NCBI GenBank assembly: GCA_964019135.1
Contig: OZ025253.1
Span: 10,111,059-10,175,058 of the forward strand
DNA length: 64,000 nucleotides
From: Arenicola marina
Lineage: Eukaryota > Annelida > Polychaeta > Arenicolidae
Direction: 5' to 3'
Of this stretch, positions 1 to 11,700 are shown piece after piece. A model generated the notes under the pieces. It searched no databases. It was not told the DNA's origin and saw only the letters and a list, made by a program, of their open reading frames with translations. The translations under genes were made by a program, and so were the position numbers. Within the stretch, counting starts at the first letter, position 1. Each line of letters starts with the position of its first letter.

Positions 1-524
1 CGTTATGCTTACTGATTCTTCTATGTGGCTTGCCATTCAGCAAATTTGAAGTCTTACTGTAAAGCGTCAGGTGCACTGTAAAGTTTAGGCCGCGCCAAGG
101 TTGGGTGGGCAATGAGGCGCATTGACTTGCACCGTGCTGGCAATACAGAGCTCTGGTGAGTGACACATAGCGGGCATTAACCCTGTCTCCCATTCACAGC
201 GGCCTATTACCCTTGTCGTAGGCTTTAGAGAGTGGGCCTGTAACATCCAGTTGACGCTACGGGGCGTGCGGCGCGCAACTCACACAGACAAGACGCCAGC
301 GGGGGGCGTTGGGGTGTGTGTGGAGGGGGGGGGGGGGGCGATCCTACGTGTGTACCTAAATTCATCGCGATATACGCAATGATACAAACCAGTGAATGCC
401 TCAGATGCCGGTATGACTGTTGACGATACGACGTAACATATTATCACCGCATCCAGGCATTCAGGTAACACATGAGTTGCAAGCCGTGTCATCGCACTGA
501 CCCAGCTGACAGAACATATAAATG

Positions 525-534
525 TATATATAAG
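525..534 (+). promoter_or_regulatory. TATA box of SULT-A
   Basis: TATATATAAG lies 125 bp upstream of the SULT-A start codon. The same element and the following 'GGGT...CATCGCCCAGGCG' context occur at the matching place upstream of SULT-B (36363-36354, minus strand). Conservation between diverged arms supports a core promoter, with transcription expected to start near 555-565. Confidence 0.6.
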
Positions 535-658
535 GGTCCCCCCATCGCCCAGGCGTTCAATGATTCTGGTATTATGGTAGCCATACGCTGACAGCGCGAG
601 TGGCCTTACCGAACAGGACTCACCGGACAACGCAGGTAAACCGCATACAGCAGCGAAG

Positions 659-3338
659 ATGAGCCACGGCGCGGACGGCGAGAAAGCAGACTTCAATCCG
701 CTGGAGTTTAACATCTCGGGGCAGTTCTTCCTCGATGGCGCCCTGTACAGAGAACCCTTCATGGGGCGGAGGCAGCTCACACAGGCCAAAGAGATGAAGA
801 TGGCCGACGGTGACGTCATCGTTTGCACGTATCCTAAGGCTGGTGAGTGACATGGGAAATCGATGGCTTTACCTGCTTAGTGTACTAAGGGCGTGTCCAG
901 GGACGGTATGCATAAAGCACACTTAGGCTACGACAAACTATTTAGCGATAAGCGGAACAGTGCTCGAGCAAATATCGAGTTCAAAATGCATACGTAGTTA
1001 CGCAAGAGGTGGATTTGCTGAAGTAAGGAAGTGCTAAAATTATATTGCATATGGTTTCTTGATCGTGAGCACAACCACAACGAGCTGGTGAGGCGACGAC
1101 AAAAAACAATTTTCGTGTGCAAGCTTCCAGTAGATTGTGAATACGGCCTCCGGAAGGTGTGTCTGTTTGGGGGGGGGGGGGGGGGGGGGTGCAAGCTCGA
1201 TATATCGGTCTCGGTCATAATTCATAGTGTGTTGAGTAACGACATAAATCTGATGTGTCCACCATACTTAGATTAGGTTATATACTCCCAACATGAGATA
1301 ACCACACTTAACTGTCGTTCTGCCACTTTAGGGAGAAAGTTTGCCTCAGCATAGCTCACTGACTATACTTATCCCTGTCATTATTGTATTCTATATATCT
1401 GAAATTGAGTTTCATATATCTAAAATTTATTTCTCTATATCTGAATTAACGTTCGGAGATCTTAAAAAGCATTTTATAAATCTGAAATAGCATTCAAGAT
1501 ATCTGAAATAACATTTTTGAGAGGTGAAATAACATTTTAAAAGGGTGAAATAATATTTTAGAAAGGTGAAATAACATTTTAGAAAGGTGAAATAACATTT
1601 TAGAAAGGTTAAATACAATTTTAGATTTCTGAAATGACATTTTAGATATCTGAAATGATATTTCAGATATCTTGTTCTGATCCAAAAGCCCATGTTTTAT
1701 AGATCTATATGTGTGTGACGTGGTTTAAACATATCTTTATTTTGCCATTGGTAGACAGGTAGGGCATGTTACAAATTCATCTTGATGAGACTCATCAACG
1801 CACACATTATCTACATTAGCGGGAAGTATAGATCAATAATTTCACTAAGTCACTCATATAAGGGACAGTTAATCAAAAGTCACTAACAGCGAGAAAAATA
1901 TCAACATATTTGTAACTCAAAGAAACATGGCCCGTGCAGCTAGGCGAACCGTTTAAATCAACAACCAGATTTAGGTTTTTGTTTTATGTCATATTTCATA
2001 GTTTTGCACAATATTTCACTAAGCCAACGATTGTGTATTGAAGGGGCCGCAGCGCGGTTTGTGTCAGGTGAAACGATTTTAGCCGCCTTCAGATATAACG
2101 CCAATACACTAGTTAACACAACCATCAACCCTACCTCCACGTGTTTAACATGTCGCCTTGGTTCTTTGCTTTAACTTTTGCATGCACCGTTCGAAGCAAA
2201 ACGTTTACGCTTCGTCGTAAAAAATGTTAACTTCACATACTGACCCTCAACGTATGCACAGAGAAGTTGAATATTTTCCACGCGTTTATCAATGAAGGCA
2301 AAATAGCGAAGACATGCATGCTTTAATGTGTAGCGAATTAGTATGGTAACGTAAATGCAGGAAATGGTGTTCTGCATCGAAACGTTTTGCTGCATTGATG
2401 GAGCTATTAGTTATCGAGCACGGATACATCTATATTGTCGTAGAAACCACATATATGCTGGAGATAGGGTTCGATTTGCTGAGGTTCTACTGTATGTATA
2501 GGCATAGGTTATACAGTTAGTTAGTTCGGCGTACATAGGTTTTACTATATTTATGGAGCTATACATAGTCCATAATGGATGTATTTATCTCGCCGCAGGA
2601 ACAACGTGGATGCAAGAGATCGTGTATCTCATTGACAATGGCGCCGACATCACAGACGCGCGATCCCGATCCTTAGATGGACGGGTTCCTTACTTAGAGT
2701 TCCAAATTCCCGGCTCTCCATCCACCTGCGACCAACTCGCCACAGTCAGCCCACCGCGACTGATGAAGAGCCACCTACCGGTGGGCTTCCTCCAGCATCA
2801 CGTGACCGACGAGGCCGCGAAAGCCATAATCGTCCTCCGCAATCCGAAAGACAATCTCGTGTCGTATTACCACTTCTATCGCTTCATGAAGCCCCTCGAT
2901 TTCCCCGGAAGCTGGAACCAATTTTTCCAACTTGTCAAGTCCAAACAGCTGCTGTATGGAGACTACTTCGACTGGGTGTTGGGGTGGTGGGCTCTACGCG
3001 ATCACCCAAGGGTCAAGGTCGTTTTCTATGAGAATCTCATTCGGGATCCTAGCGGCGAGATTAAGGCGATTGCGGAATTCACGGAAAAGGCCGTGGATTC
3101 GTCCCAGTTGGACCGTATCCTGGATGCCACATCTTTCCAGAGCATGAAGGAAAATCCGACCACGAACATGGAGGACAGCCCCGTCATCAGGAAGGATCGG
3201 GGCAGCTTCATGCGTAAAGGCAAAGTGGGGGACTGGGTCAACTACTTCACGGCCGAACAAAGCGGCTACATCGACACGCTGGTGAAAGAAAAACTCAAAC
3301 CGGCAGGTGTCAATATTCAGTTTGGCGCTGACAGTTAA
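659..3338 (+). CDS. Cytosolic sulfotransferase SULT-A (two exons: 659-842, 2599-3338)
   Basis: Transfers sulfate from PAPS to hydroxyl or amine groups of small molecules in the cytosol; substrate unknown. Exon 1 ends in a clear donor (G|GTGAGT, 842/843) and exon 2 follows CGCCGCAG (2597-2598); phase 1 joining gives 307 residues, normal for the SULT family. Motifs visible: 5'-phosphosulfate loop TYPKAGTTW at residues 57-65, which spans the splice junction; probable catalytic His120 in KSHLP; 3'-phosphate motif RNPKDNLVSYY from Arg142 to Ser150; and RKGKVGDW from residue 267. The family dimer motif KxxxTVxxxE near the C-terminus is degenerate here (V-N-Y-F-T-A). The ATG at 659 is chosen because it opens the exon at the family's usual N-terminal length. 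The gene is intact, with an inverted paralogue at 33585-36236. The SULT1/3-like subfamily is unresolved. Confidence 0.9.
1495..1660 (+). repeat. 21-bp minisatellite in SULT-A intron
   Basis: Imperfect tandem copies of TGAAATAACATTTTAGAAAGG and relatives lie inside the SULT-A intron. An inverted counterpart occurs in the SULT-B intron at about 35280-35480, so it predates the duplication. The apparent minus-strand reading frames here (runs of CYFTFLK) are produced by the repeat. Confidence 0.75.
1985..2125 (+). repeat. Dispersed ~130-bp block, four copies in window
   Basis: A block running from the 'CATATTTCATAG' region to 'CTAGTTAACACAACCATCAA' recurs at about 31335-31465 (+) and, inverted, at about 5395-5515 and 34785-34930. 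Each arm of the SULT duplication holds two copies in opposite orientation, one in the intron and one in the 3' flank. I do not recognise the family; it is probably the end of a non-autonomous transposon. Confidence 0.55.
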
Positions 3339-3426
3339 ACATTACAATTATTATCAATTAATTGCTATATTGCTATTGACGTTATGCAAACGCTGATACG
3401 ACAACCGGTATAGTTATATTAGCATG

Positions 3427-3591
3427 CGGACGGTTTGGGGGATAGGCCGACCAGTTATGGTTCCTGGCTTTGAATCCGGGCCAGGAAACCTGTTCGGGTG
3501 CATATTTCACCCATTCATCCTTCACCGTCCCGGGAGGTTCCTTGGCCCAGTTTGTCGTTCATTTGTTTAACAACTTACCCCCTTGAATGGG
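3427..3591 (+). mobile_element. SINE-like insertion in SULT-A 3' flank
   Basis: About 165 bp are present here and absent from the matching place in the SULT-B arm near 33490, so this is an insertion (or a clean deletion in the other arm). It contains a box-B-like GCTTTGAATCC and a box-A-like TAGGCCGACCAGTTATG, and it shares the central block CCCGGGAGGTTCCTTGGCC with a second candidate at 30290-30560. The tRNA-derived origin is tentative because the A-to-B spacing is short. Confidence 0.4.
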
Positions 3592-3828
3592 TGTCCTGTT
3601 TAGACTTATTCACCAAGAGCAGAAGTTTATTGCGATATTTTGACTTGTGAGATAGAAGTACTGTCACCAAGTCACCAAGCATTCCAGGTTCGTTGGAGAC
3701 TCAATCCCAGCAATGGAAACCAACAGATATACGGATAAATTATTTTCGCCGCCTTTACTTACCATGAACGGTTTGTCGCATTAGCACGATGTATGTTCAA
3801 TGTTGATACCATGGTCATTGTTGTCGCC

Positions 3829-3834
3829 AATAAA
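3829..3834 (+). terminator. Candidate poly(A) signal of SULT-A
   Basis: AATAAA lies 490 bp after the stop codon in a context (CGCCAATAAAATACTCGC) repeated in the SULT-B arm at 33263-33258. The difference in distance from the stop (about 168 bp) is close to the SINE-like insertion length in this copy. Confidence 0.45.
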
Positions 3835-4309
3835 ATACTCGCATTCTTATTTTTGGCTGACTGATACCCTCGCGACATCTCGATAAAAGACAGACGTAAT
3901 AAAAGAAGTGAGCGTCATGGAGGTACACATTTCTTGGAATGGAATGGAATGTTCTGCCACGAAGAGGTCTGGTTTGAGAAATAAAGCGATACAAGTCAAA
4001 CATTGAAAGTCTAGAGCAATGGTCGACATAACAAGGCATCGAGGCGACCAACCGACAGGACAGCGACGCGACGTCTACGACAATCTATAGACAGGCTTAT
4101 TCAGTCACAAGCCAAAGCCTCGAAGTCAATGGGAATACTTAAATCACAGGGAAGGTATATCGTGTTACGCAAACACAAGGATTCCAACAAACGTAATTAA
4201 ACAGAATGGGCATTTAGTCTTGACAAAACCTTAACCCTGAACGGTACCGTTAATTAAATCAGAAATCGGACTTACAGTTAAATAGTAAACCGTAGTACAG
4301 TCCTAGCTA

Positions 4310-4510
4310 AGCCACACATGCGACATTCGGTCCTAATTAAGCCATGGTGCGTTTTCTCCTAATTGAATCATGGCGCTTCATTTTATTTGAATCATGGCGC
4401 AATCAGTTCCAATTGACTCAAAGCGCGGTCAATTCTAATCGAATCATAGCGCGCTCAGTTCTAATTGAATCAAGGCGCGTTCAGTTGTAATCGAATCAAT
4501 ACAACATTGG
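4310..4510 (+). repeat. 26-bp minisatellite
   Basis: Degenerate tandem units of the form CAGTTCTAATTGAATCAAGG plus CGCGTT. The inverted counterpart is at about 32600-32790. A G-run follows at 4581-4593. No coding potential seen. Confidence 0.7.
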
Positions 4511-4787
4511 TCACGGTTCTGTCATATTAGAATATTGGCCTGAAATCCAAAGAAGTTCAGTACTAACTGAGTCAAATAGCGGGGGGGGGGGGGTACCTAT
4601 TGTGCGATACCCTTTTTCGATGCAAAACGATCTTTCTTGCACGCTTCATTGTCGGGTACAAATTCTTCCAAGCCAAAGTGGACCCCACCCCCTTTCAACA
4701 TGGCATATTCGCCTTCTGTATCTGCCCCACCCCTACCCCTCCAGGGTGCATCCATTGAAAAGTTTTACTCTAAGAAGCCTTACATTT

Positions 4788-4818
4788 TATCCTTATCCTT
4801 ATCCTTATCCTTATCTTC
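4788..4818 (+). repeat. (TTATCC)n microsatellite
   Basis: Five or so TTATCC units; the inverted counterpart (GGATAA)n is at about 31858-31880. The overlapping short reading frames are artefacts of the repeat. Confidence 0.8.
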
Positions 4819-5814
4819 CTGCACCTTAGTACGCGATGCTTGGCCTGCAAGAGGAACTAGCTGCCAATCAGTCACTTATATAATCCCCGGTGGCCCCACT
4901 CTATCTTCTTCAAAAACGTCCCGCAGGGATGTGTGGGAGAACTGAAATGGTAGGTTGAAATCAAGCATAAAATTGTATATTTCATTCTGCGAAGGTCTGA
5001 AGTTTCGTGATTATTACGTTTTGGGTTCTAACATGGGCATAGCCGTATAGACCCCTGCATGCATCTTTGACAACCCATCCCCCCCCACCCCGCTCACTCT
5101 CCACCAGCCTAATTTATCCCCTCAATCCAAGATCTGTGTACAGATCTAAAGTGTCTGCATGGAGCGGAGGGTTCAGATTATGATTTGGAAAACCATTCGA
5201 CAGTAACCGCTGTACGCAAACGGCGCCCGTAACTGCTGGTACGGTCAACTAAAGATGGCGGAAGGTAGTGTCAGTTGAATATTTTATTCGTCATTTGTTT
5301 AAAACTGGTTACGCATCGGCCCTGTTAAATGTTCTGCATCGTGCAACAGAGTCACGAGGCTGCTATTGTGAAAACAAGATAACAACGATTATTGAGTTGA
5401 TGGTCTTGTTAACTAGTACAATAGCATTAAATCTGAAGGCCGCCAAAATGATGTTAATGCGACCCAAAGCCCTCTTCCAAATCAATCGTTGCCATAGTTA
5501 CATGGCGTAGAACAATGAAACATGCAAAAATCACGCGCAAAATAATTGTGGTTATTGATTTAAATAACCCGCCTAGCCTTGCCTGGCTAAGCGTGGCGTT
5601 TCGTGTTCATAATATACAGATATATATACTTGTGATATATGGTGTATATGGTGAAAGGAAGGCGGCTGCCTGACAAGATGTGGAAAAGCTTGTAAGCGCT
5701 AAACATTTTACCATTAACAGGTTAACATTATGTTAACGCCCAGCACATAGGCGAGGTAAACTAAAACTTAAATTCAACTCGTAATAATAGTAATAGCGCG
5801 AGTGTTGCATGGCA

Positions 5815-6525
5815 GCCTGTAAACAAACAGCCAGATACATAAACAACCAGCTCGCGAGGACCTAGCTGTAGCCTGTAAACAAACAAAAAAACATAAAAGA
5901 CCAGATCGCCAGGACCGATAGCCTGCAAACAGACAGCGAAACACATAAACAGCCAGCTTGCCAGAACCGGTAGCCTGTTAGCATACAGCAAGACACATAA
6001 ACAACCAGCTTGCTAGGACCGGTATCTTGTAAAACGACAGCCAGACACATGAACAACCAGATCGCCAGGACCGGTAGCCTGTAAACAGACAGCCAGACAC
6101 ATGAACAACCAGCTTGCCAGGACCGGTAGTCTGTAAACAGACAGCGAGACACATAAACAACCAGCTCGCCAGGACCGGTAGCCTGTAAACAGACAGCCAG
6201 ACACATGAACAACCAGCTTGCCAGGACCGATAGCCTGTAAACAGACAGCTAGACACATAAACAACCAGCTCGCCAGGACCGGTAGCCTGTAAACAGACAG
6301 CGAGACACATAAACAACCAGCTCGCCAGGACCGGTAGCCTGTAAACAGAAAGCAGGACACATAGACAACCAGCTCGCCAGGACCGGTAGCCTGTAAACAG
6401 ATAGCAGGACACATAAACAACCCGCTCGCCAGGACCGGTAGCCTGTAAACAGATAGCGAGACACATAGACAACCAGCTCGCCAGGACCGGTAGCCTGTAA
6501 ACAGACAGCGAGACACATAGACAAT
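5815..6525 (-). repeat. 52-bp minisatellite, about 13-14 units
   Basis: Tandem units of 52 bp, recognisable by CAGGACCGGTAGCCTGTAAA and ACACATAAACAACCAGCTCG. Because 52 = 3x17+1, the frame rotates by one base per unit, and since no unit contains a minus-strand stop, all three minus frames stay open for hundreds of bases. This explains several long overlapping cysteine-rich reading frames that are not genes. A shorter inverted array of about six units lies at 58270-58580. Confidence 0.9.
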
Positions 6526-6848
6526 ATTGCGAATTATACATATTCGATAATCAATCTTTTACATGTTGATTCCTGTTTGTATTTGACATTGATTTTAAGT
6601 GAAAGAGAAGGGCACAAATATGGAACTTGTAAATCATAGCCACATATATAATTTACAATCACTGGATACAGCGCTCCCGAGCAGTGATAACTGTCATTGA
6701 TTGAATACTCAGACACTACTTGTGACAACGAGGACATGAAGTCGACTCGCGACAACATATTATGTCCCCGTGTACCAGGGTACAATGCATTCATATTTGA
6801 ACGAGCAAAAGGGAAGGCACATAACATCATCAATGTTATTGATCTTAA

Positions 6849-8315
6849 AAGAAAATACCGGGGGGCTGCAATGTGATATAAAAATAAAAGTCTGTTGGTA
6901 TAAAATATATTTGCCGTTAATCGTTTAAAAAAAAGCATTATCGAAAACATCGCACATCAACCGTATAAAGTACAGATTTTCCTTCACCAGGCGGGTGTCA
7001 ACATGTTGTGAACACGTGACCAGAGTTAGCCAATCACACGCAAGGCGTTGACGTCATTGATGACTACCTTCCGCTGCACCAACACCTTGTTTACGTGCGA
7101 GCGGTGCGTCTTTGGAACAAGCTGTCGGCCTAACACCTCTCATGAATAGTGACAAGCGTATTTGACTCATAAATTTGAAACATCGATGCGATTAGAACAA
7201 AATAGTGTACTGCTCAGCTGTTGGCTGTAACAATACAAGCTGAAAAAATTACAGCAAAAACAGGATATCTTTCTACCGCTGTCCACTAGGCGATCAGCAG
7301 CTTTTGCGTCAATGGGTAAGCAAGATTGCTCGTGTGAGTTTTAAACCCACCAAACGTTCACGAGTATGTTCCGGCCACTTTGAGAAAAAATGCTTGAGTC
7401 GGCCCGGCTACTAGCTTCACGCACCACTCCTCCCCCCACCCCTCCCCACCACCCCTATAGACCGCCACCCCGGGCCACCCCCGCCACCCCACCCACCCTA
7501 ACCCATAAGACCGTTCTGTAGTACGGTAGTCCTGCCCATACGCTCTTCAGTGACAGTGAGTTTCTAATACAGCAGCTGTAGTTAGGTATGTACATATGTG
7601 CCGTCCAAATGACCCCTCTTTTCACCCTTTTTCTCTCAATCTCCGATGGAGAAATCAACAATTTCTCTCGATATGCCCATCTGAGACTGACTTTTTTAAT
7701 TAACATCGAAAGTGTTCAAATAAGTATCCTTAAAACACTTTGTCATGAATGTCAGTGTCTAGTTTAGATGCCTTTTCACCACAAATATTTTCAGTATCTA
7801 TTTTCGATGTCATTTTGAACCAAAAACATTCTCTCACTGACCACAAAATCGGGCACTTTACTCGCGCTCTCCCAATCCTCTCTACGACATGGACGGCACA
7901 CCCCACCACTGTAGTAATGTAATGCCCCCCCCCCTCCCCCCCCGAACATCGTCAACCCCTACAGGTTTAAACTGGTCCCCGATTAAATCTTCAGTTGGTG
8001 AAAATTCGGTGTGTACTTTAATTATTCGTCCGACTCGCCAGAAGTTATAATAGCTTCCGGTGGTAGTAGTCGTCTAAACCTACTGATCGCTTCATCGCCA
8101 GTGACGTCATCATCAGTTCACTGAGGCGGGTGCCCATGGCAAGTTGGGTGGCCGTGCAAAAGTGCTTGGAACTTCACTAATGTATGATTAAAAAAATATA
8201 TATGCTGTGTATATATATTGTATATATATTCTGTGTATATATATTCTGTGTAATGCTTAGTTAATCCCCTATAGTTTAACTGGAAATGTAAATGATATGG
8301 GTCCGGCATTTCCCT
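6849..8315 (+). mobile_element. TTAA-target DNA transposon, Kolobok-like, 1467 bp, decayed
   Basis: Boundaries are exact because two related empty sites exist (13665 region and, inverted, near 57145). The element is flanked by TTAA at 6845-6848 and 8316-8319; the empty sites keep a single unoccupied target. Termini are imperfect inverted repeats (AAGAAAATACCGG and AGGGAAATGCCGG, 10 of 13 matching, all mismatches transitions). TTAA duplications with a THAP-domain transposase are known of Kolobok (piggyBac also uses TTAA but has no THAP). The interior holds a broken THAP frame, a C-rich tract at 7425-7495 and AT-rich filler. Confidence 0.65.
7202..7412 (+). pseudogene. THAP zinc-finger domain remnant
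   Basis: Reading from 7202 (ATA where ATG would be expected) gives a THAP-type C2CH pattern: Cys-x4-Cys near the N-terminus (YCSAVGCNN), then ISFYRCP, LLRQW, FKPTKRSRVCSGHF. The conserved Pro, Trp, Cys-x2-His and Phe of the fold are present. There is an in-frame TGA at 7241-7243 and a TAG at 7410-7412, so it is broken. THAP domains bind DNA at the N-terminus of P-element and Kolobok transposases, and the position inside a TTAA-flanked element fits that origin. A captured host THAP exon is less likely. Confidence 0.65.
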
Positions 8316-8744
8316 TTAAAATGTGAACGACCCAAACACGATGACTAAACACGTTGTGCAGCGATGTTAATTATGACGGTGTGTTTTGGAATCGATAAAT
8401 AAAAACAAAGATATATTGATATTTGTACCTAGATCAATGTTCATAGTTGTAATTGAAGTACGGCATATCGATTCATGTCTTGTAGCATTAATTCCATGGG
8501 GCACCGGGTGTGTAAATCTAGCTTAACGATTAAAGCATTTCGACAGTTCAACCTCAGCTAATACTTCCTGGCAAAAAAAACTTGTGTCATGAATCCGAAA
8601 GATAAAATCAATGCGTTGATAGTTGTTTTTATAGACCCATCTGGAGTGTTTATCAACGCAACTGTCTACGGTAAAGTGCGACTGTTAACATAGTCACTCG
8701 CGAAATACTCTGCGAAAGCCGATTCGCTGAGCCACACGATCATA

Positions 8745-11700
8745 ATGCCGACAACGTCTGGCAGTACCACCCGGCGATGTGAACTGGGGCTCCTCTTGGT
8801 GGCTCTGGCACTAGGTGCCCTCTGTCTACACCTGGCAAGAGGCCCATGGATGATGGGCAATGTACGCACATCTGCGATTTCGATCATGCTGAACATATCA
8901 GGGGAGTCCCACGCAACTTCGAGCACAATCAATTCAGGTAAGTCCTGGCAACGAAATACATTTCTGAACAGCAGGCCAGGAACTTGTGCTTTCCGTGGTA
9001 ATACATTATTCATCAACGAACAGGTTGTTAAGGAAACCATTAGAAAGTAACAGTTTTACATTCAGAAATATCGATAGATCTGACGATGAAGCGTTAGCTA
9101 ACATCGATGGCATCCATATGAATCGATAAATAATACTAAGAAGCAACATGGAGGCAAACATGGAAGAAAGGGTTATATTTGTTCCTCTTAACATATCAGG
9201 TAGCGCGGTGTATTCCCGATAAGAACAACTTTATATATATATACATATATTTGCTTTATTTACATAATAACTCTGTAGGCTGACTAATGTGGCCTTCCCC
9301 ATGGTATGTAATAGTTGAATAAAAAATCATCCATCGTAATACGTTATTCTAAGACTTATCGGAAAGTTGAGGCGGCCCGGCCCGTTTGCTTGTTTACATT
9401 TTGTTGAAATACTAACTTTGATATGATCTAATAAGTAATCTAGGACATGGCTACGCTAGCAGCGACCCTTGCGCACGGCGCAATAGCCATTGAACTCTCC
9501 GGTGATTTGCATAATCCGTCGACAGCAAATAGCGATCGTGACCTTTATTTATATCGCTCCTCACTTGACGTTTCCAGTTTTAAGTCAGGAGATGTAATAA
9601 GGCGGCAGGAGCAAAGTACTACCACCAGCAAAGGTTACACATATTTCAACGAGGTATTTGATGTAGAATGTTCAGGATTGCGGCCTTTCTCACCGCACAT
9701 CTGATCCAAATATATGATACCTGGTATATGAAATGCCCCCCTCCCCCTACCCACCCACCCATCTTCCATCCGATGCTTTGGCACTTTGATTACAAACGAA
9801 AAAAAAAATGTCTGATGCAAGATGACCGACGCGAAGGGCGTGTTTTAAAGTCCACCTTCCATGTAAGAAGCCTAGAAAAGTATTATTGTAGCAAACGTTA
9901 GGCGTTAGTAATACGTGAGCTATGCTGAAAGGATGGTTCGCCTCTCACATGGAAAAACGAACTGTTTTAACGGGAATGGTCGACGTGCCCCGTCAATGTA
10001 TCCTGACGAAATGGATATGGCAATATGAGGATCCAGAGTTTTAATACACAAAGGACATATCCATATGACCAAGAGAACGGTAAAACAAGGTTGAGCAGAG
10101 ACCGGTGCCCAGGAATACCTTCACAGGATAAACTCCCAGCCATGTGGTGAAAAAAGGTCTTCCACGGCGTATTATATTCGAAAAACGAAGCAGCATGTCA
10201 CTTCTTGTCAGATTCAGACATGAATATTTTTTGCTTGTACTAACCATCAGGCATGATTGTCAATGTGATACTCACGATTAACGATAAAAGACTCAAGCTT
10301 GGGCGGGCGGAGTCTGAATCAGTCGATTGGTTTCATGACACTCGGTATTGCTGGTAACCGTCCGTTTGCGAAAGACGATCGATTTGCAGCTTTTGTTTTC
10401 GTCTTGGTAGTAATATTTCTTTCACGGCATTTGCGCTTATGACTAAATGAGCCTATGTGTGACCGACATAGCTTACTGCAGTCGTCGCATCGATGAACTG
10501 TCGTTTGGTCTAGGTATATACTCACTGGACGCCTAGATTGGCGTTTCAAATCCAGTTCCTCAAAGCAGAGCCCGTCGTGCTGGGCCATTCCTCTCACACG
10601 AGACATGTGACATCCCCTCTTTCGGGATGCTAGATGCGTCCAGGAACTCAAATCGATGCCGAAACCCTTTATGTCATGCTTGCAAACATCCTTAAACCTG
10701 AGCTTCGGCCGTCCAGGCAAGCTCGCTGCAGAGCACATCCGTTGGAATGCGTTCAATATACAAACGATGAAAATGTACAAGCCAACGAAGAAGTCTATGC
10801 TGTACAAGAGCTAGAATGCTTGGTAGGCTGACCCTGGCTAATACTTCAGCATTTGTTATCTTCTGTGCCCAAGATATGCCTAGGATGTTTCGTAAGCAAC
10901 GAACATGGAAATTGTTCAATTTTCTTTCTTGGCCACAATGTGTGGTCGACGTTTCACGAACATGAGGCCGCTCAAAACACACGCACTGTAGATTAGCATT
11001 TTGGTGCGAAATGATTAGTTTTGAATTTTGCCACGCACGTTTGTTTAACATACCAAAGGTGGTGGCTGCCTACTCAATGCGATTGCTTATTTCCTCGTCC
11101 AGGGTTATATTATCTGTAATGGTACTTCCTGTGACATTGGCTCAGAAGTATTTATTGACAGTTTCCATCGCTAAATTGGTTAAACCCAATGCCCAAAATT
11201 CACCGAAGCAATCAATGGTAATCGCCGCTTAGCTAGGACGTGACAGGCCCCGGAGACCCCGGCAGGCACGGGCAAATCGTGCGCCTCATTCGCGTTTTTC
11301 CTTCCTTGCCATGCCGTTCCGTTCCACTATTTACGTACATTACCACAGGATTGACCAGAAATATACTACAAGGGGCCTTTTCGCAAACATCATCAAGCAG
11401 GAGACAACGTATCAGCAAACACGTTGGTAAAGTAGTGTTTGTTTCTCGCAATCAACGTTTAAAAGATTAAGTGCGCAGGACATACTGCAGCCGGGGACGT
11501 AATGGCCTAGCGGCGTCACGTATCATAGTCAGGCTGAGCATTACCGGACCAGTTTATCATTGGTGACCCGCGAACATCTGGGCCCACTCGCTGGCGTGAG
11601 CACGTACTCCATATCTCTTTTGCCTTTCAAGTAACTCTTGTGGAAAGTGGGGGGTTATTTTATTGCGGTCCCTGCATTTTGGGAGTTTCTTGTGGCCAAA

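Larger units (their letters stand above)
1..5815 (+). repeat. Left arm of the SULT inverted duplication (P1)
   Basis: This stretch matches the reverse complement of about 31020-36830 in order: 5' flank, exon 1, intron, exon 2, 3' flank, 26-bp minisatellite, TTATCC microsatellite and a final AT-rich block. Exons are nearly identical between the arms, while introns and flanks differ by many substitutions and indels. The arm starts at or before base 1 and ends next to the 52-bp minisatellite. The homology was read by eye. Confidence 0.85.
5815..10360 (+). repeat. Left arm of the CHST exon 1 inverted duplication (P2)
   Basis: Matches the reverse complement of about 53985-58580: minisatellite, 6530-6850 block, CHST exon 1 with its flanks, and the tail of an RTE-like LINE. 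The arms differ by three datable insertions: the TTAA element at 6849-8315 here, and in the other arm a Harbinger element (55461-56508) and a ~790-bp block (57477-58265). Confidence 0.8.

Noticed and set aside
5815..6525. CRISPR array
   Set aside because: Units are contiguous 52-bp tandem copies without unique spacers, in a eukaryotic intergenic region.
5978..6541. Long overlapping Cys-rich minus-strand frames of up to 187 residues
   Set aside because: Produced by the 52-bp tandem repeat, open in all three frames for arithmetic reasons.
6534..6950. 138-residue minus-strand frame with a similar frame at 57152-57364
   Set aside because: Similarity is explained by the inverted duplication; differences look unconstrained, the third copy does not keep the frame, and it runs into the TTAA transposon.
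9447..9704. 85-residue frame starting MATLAATLAHG
   Set aside because: The two other copies of the block (about 14642 and 54900) carry frameshifts and indels here; no domain and no constraint.
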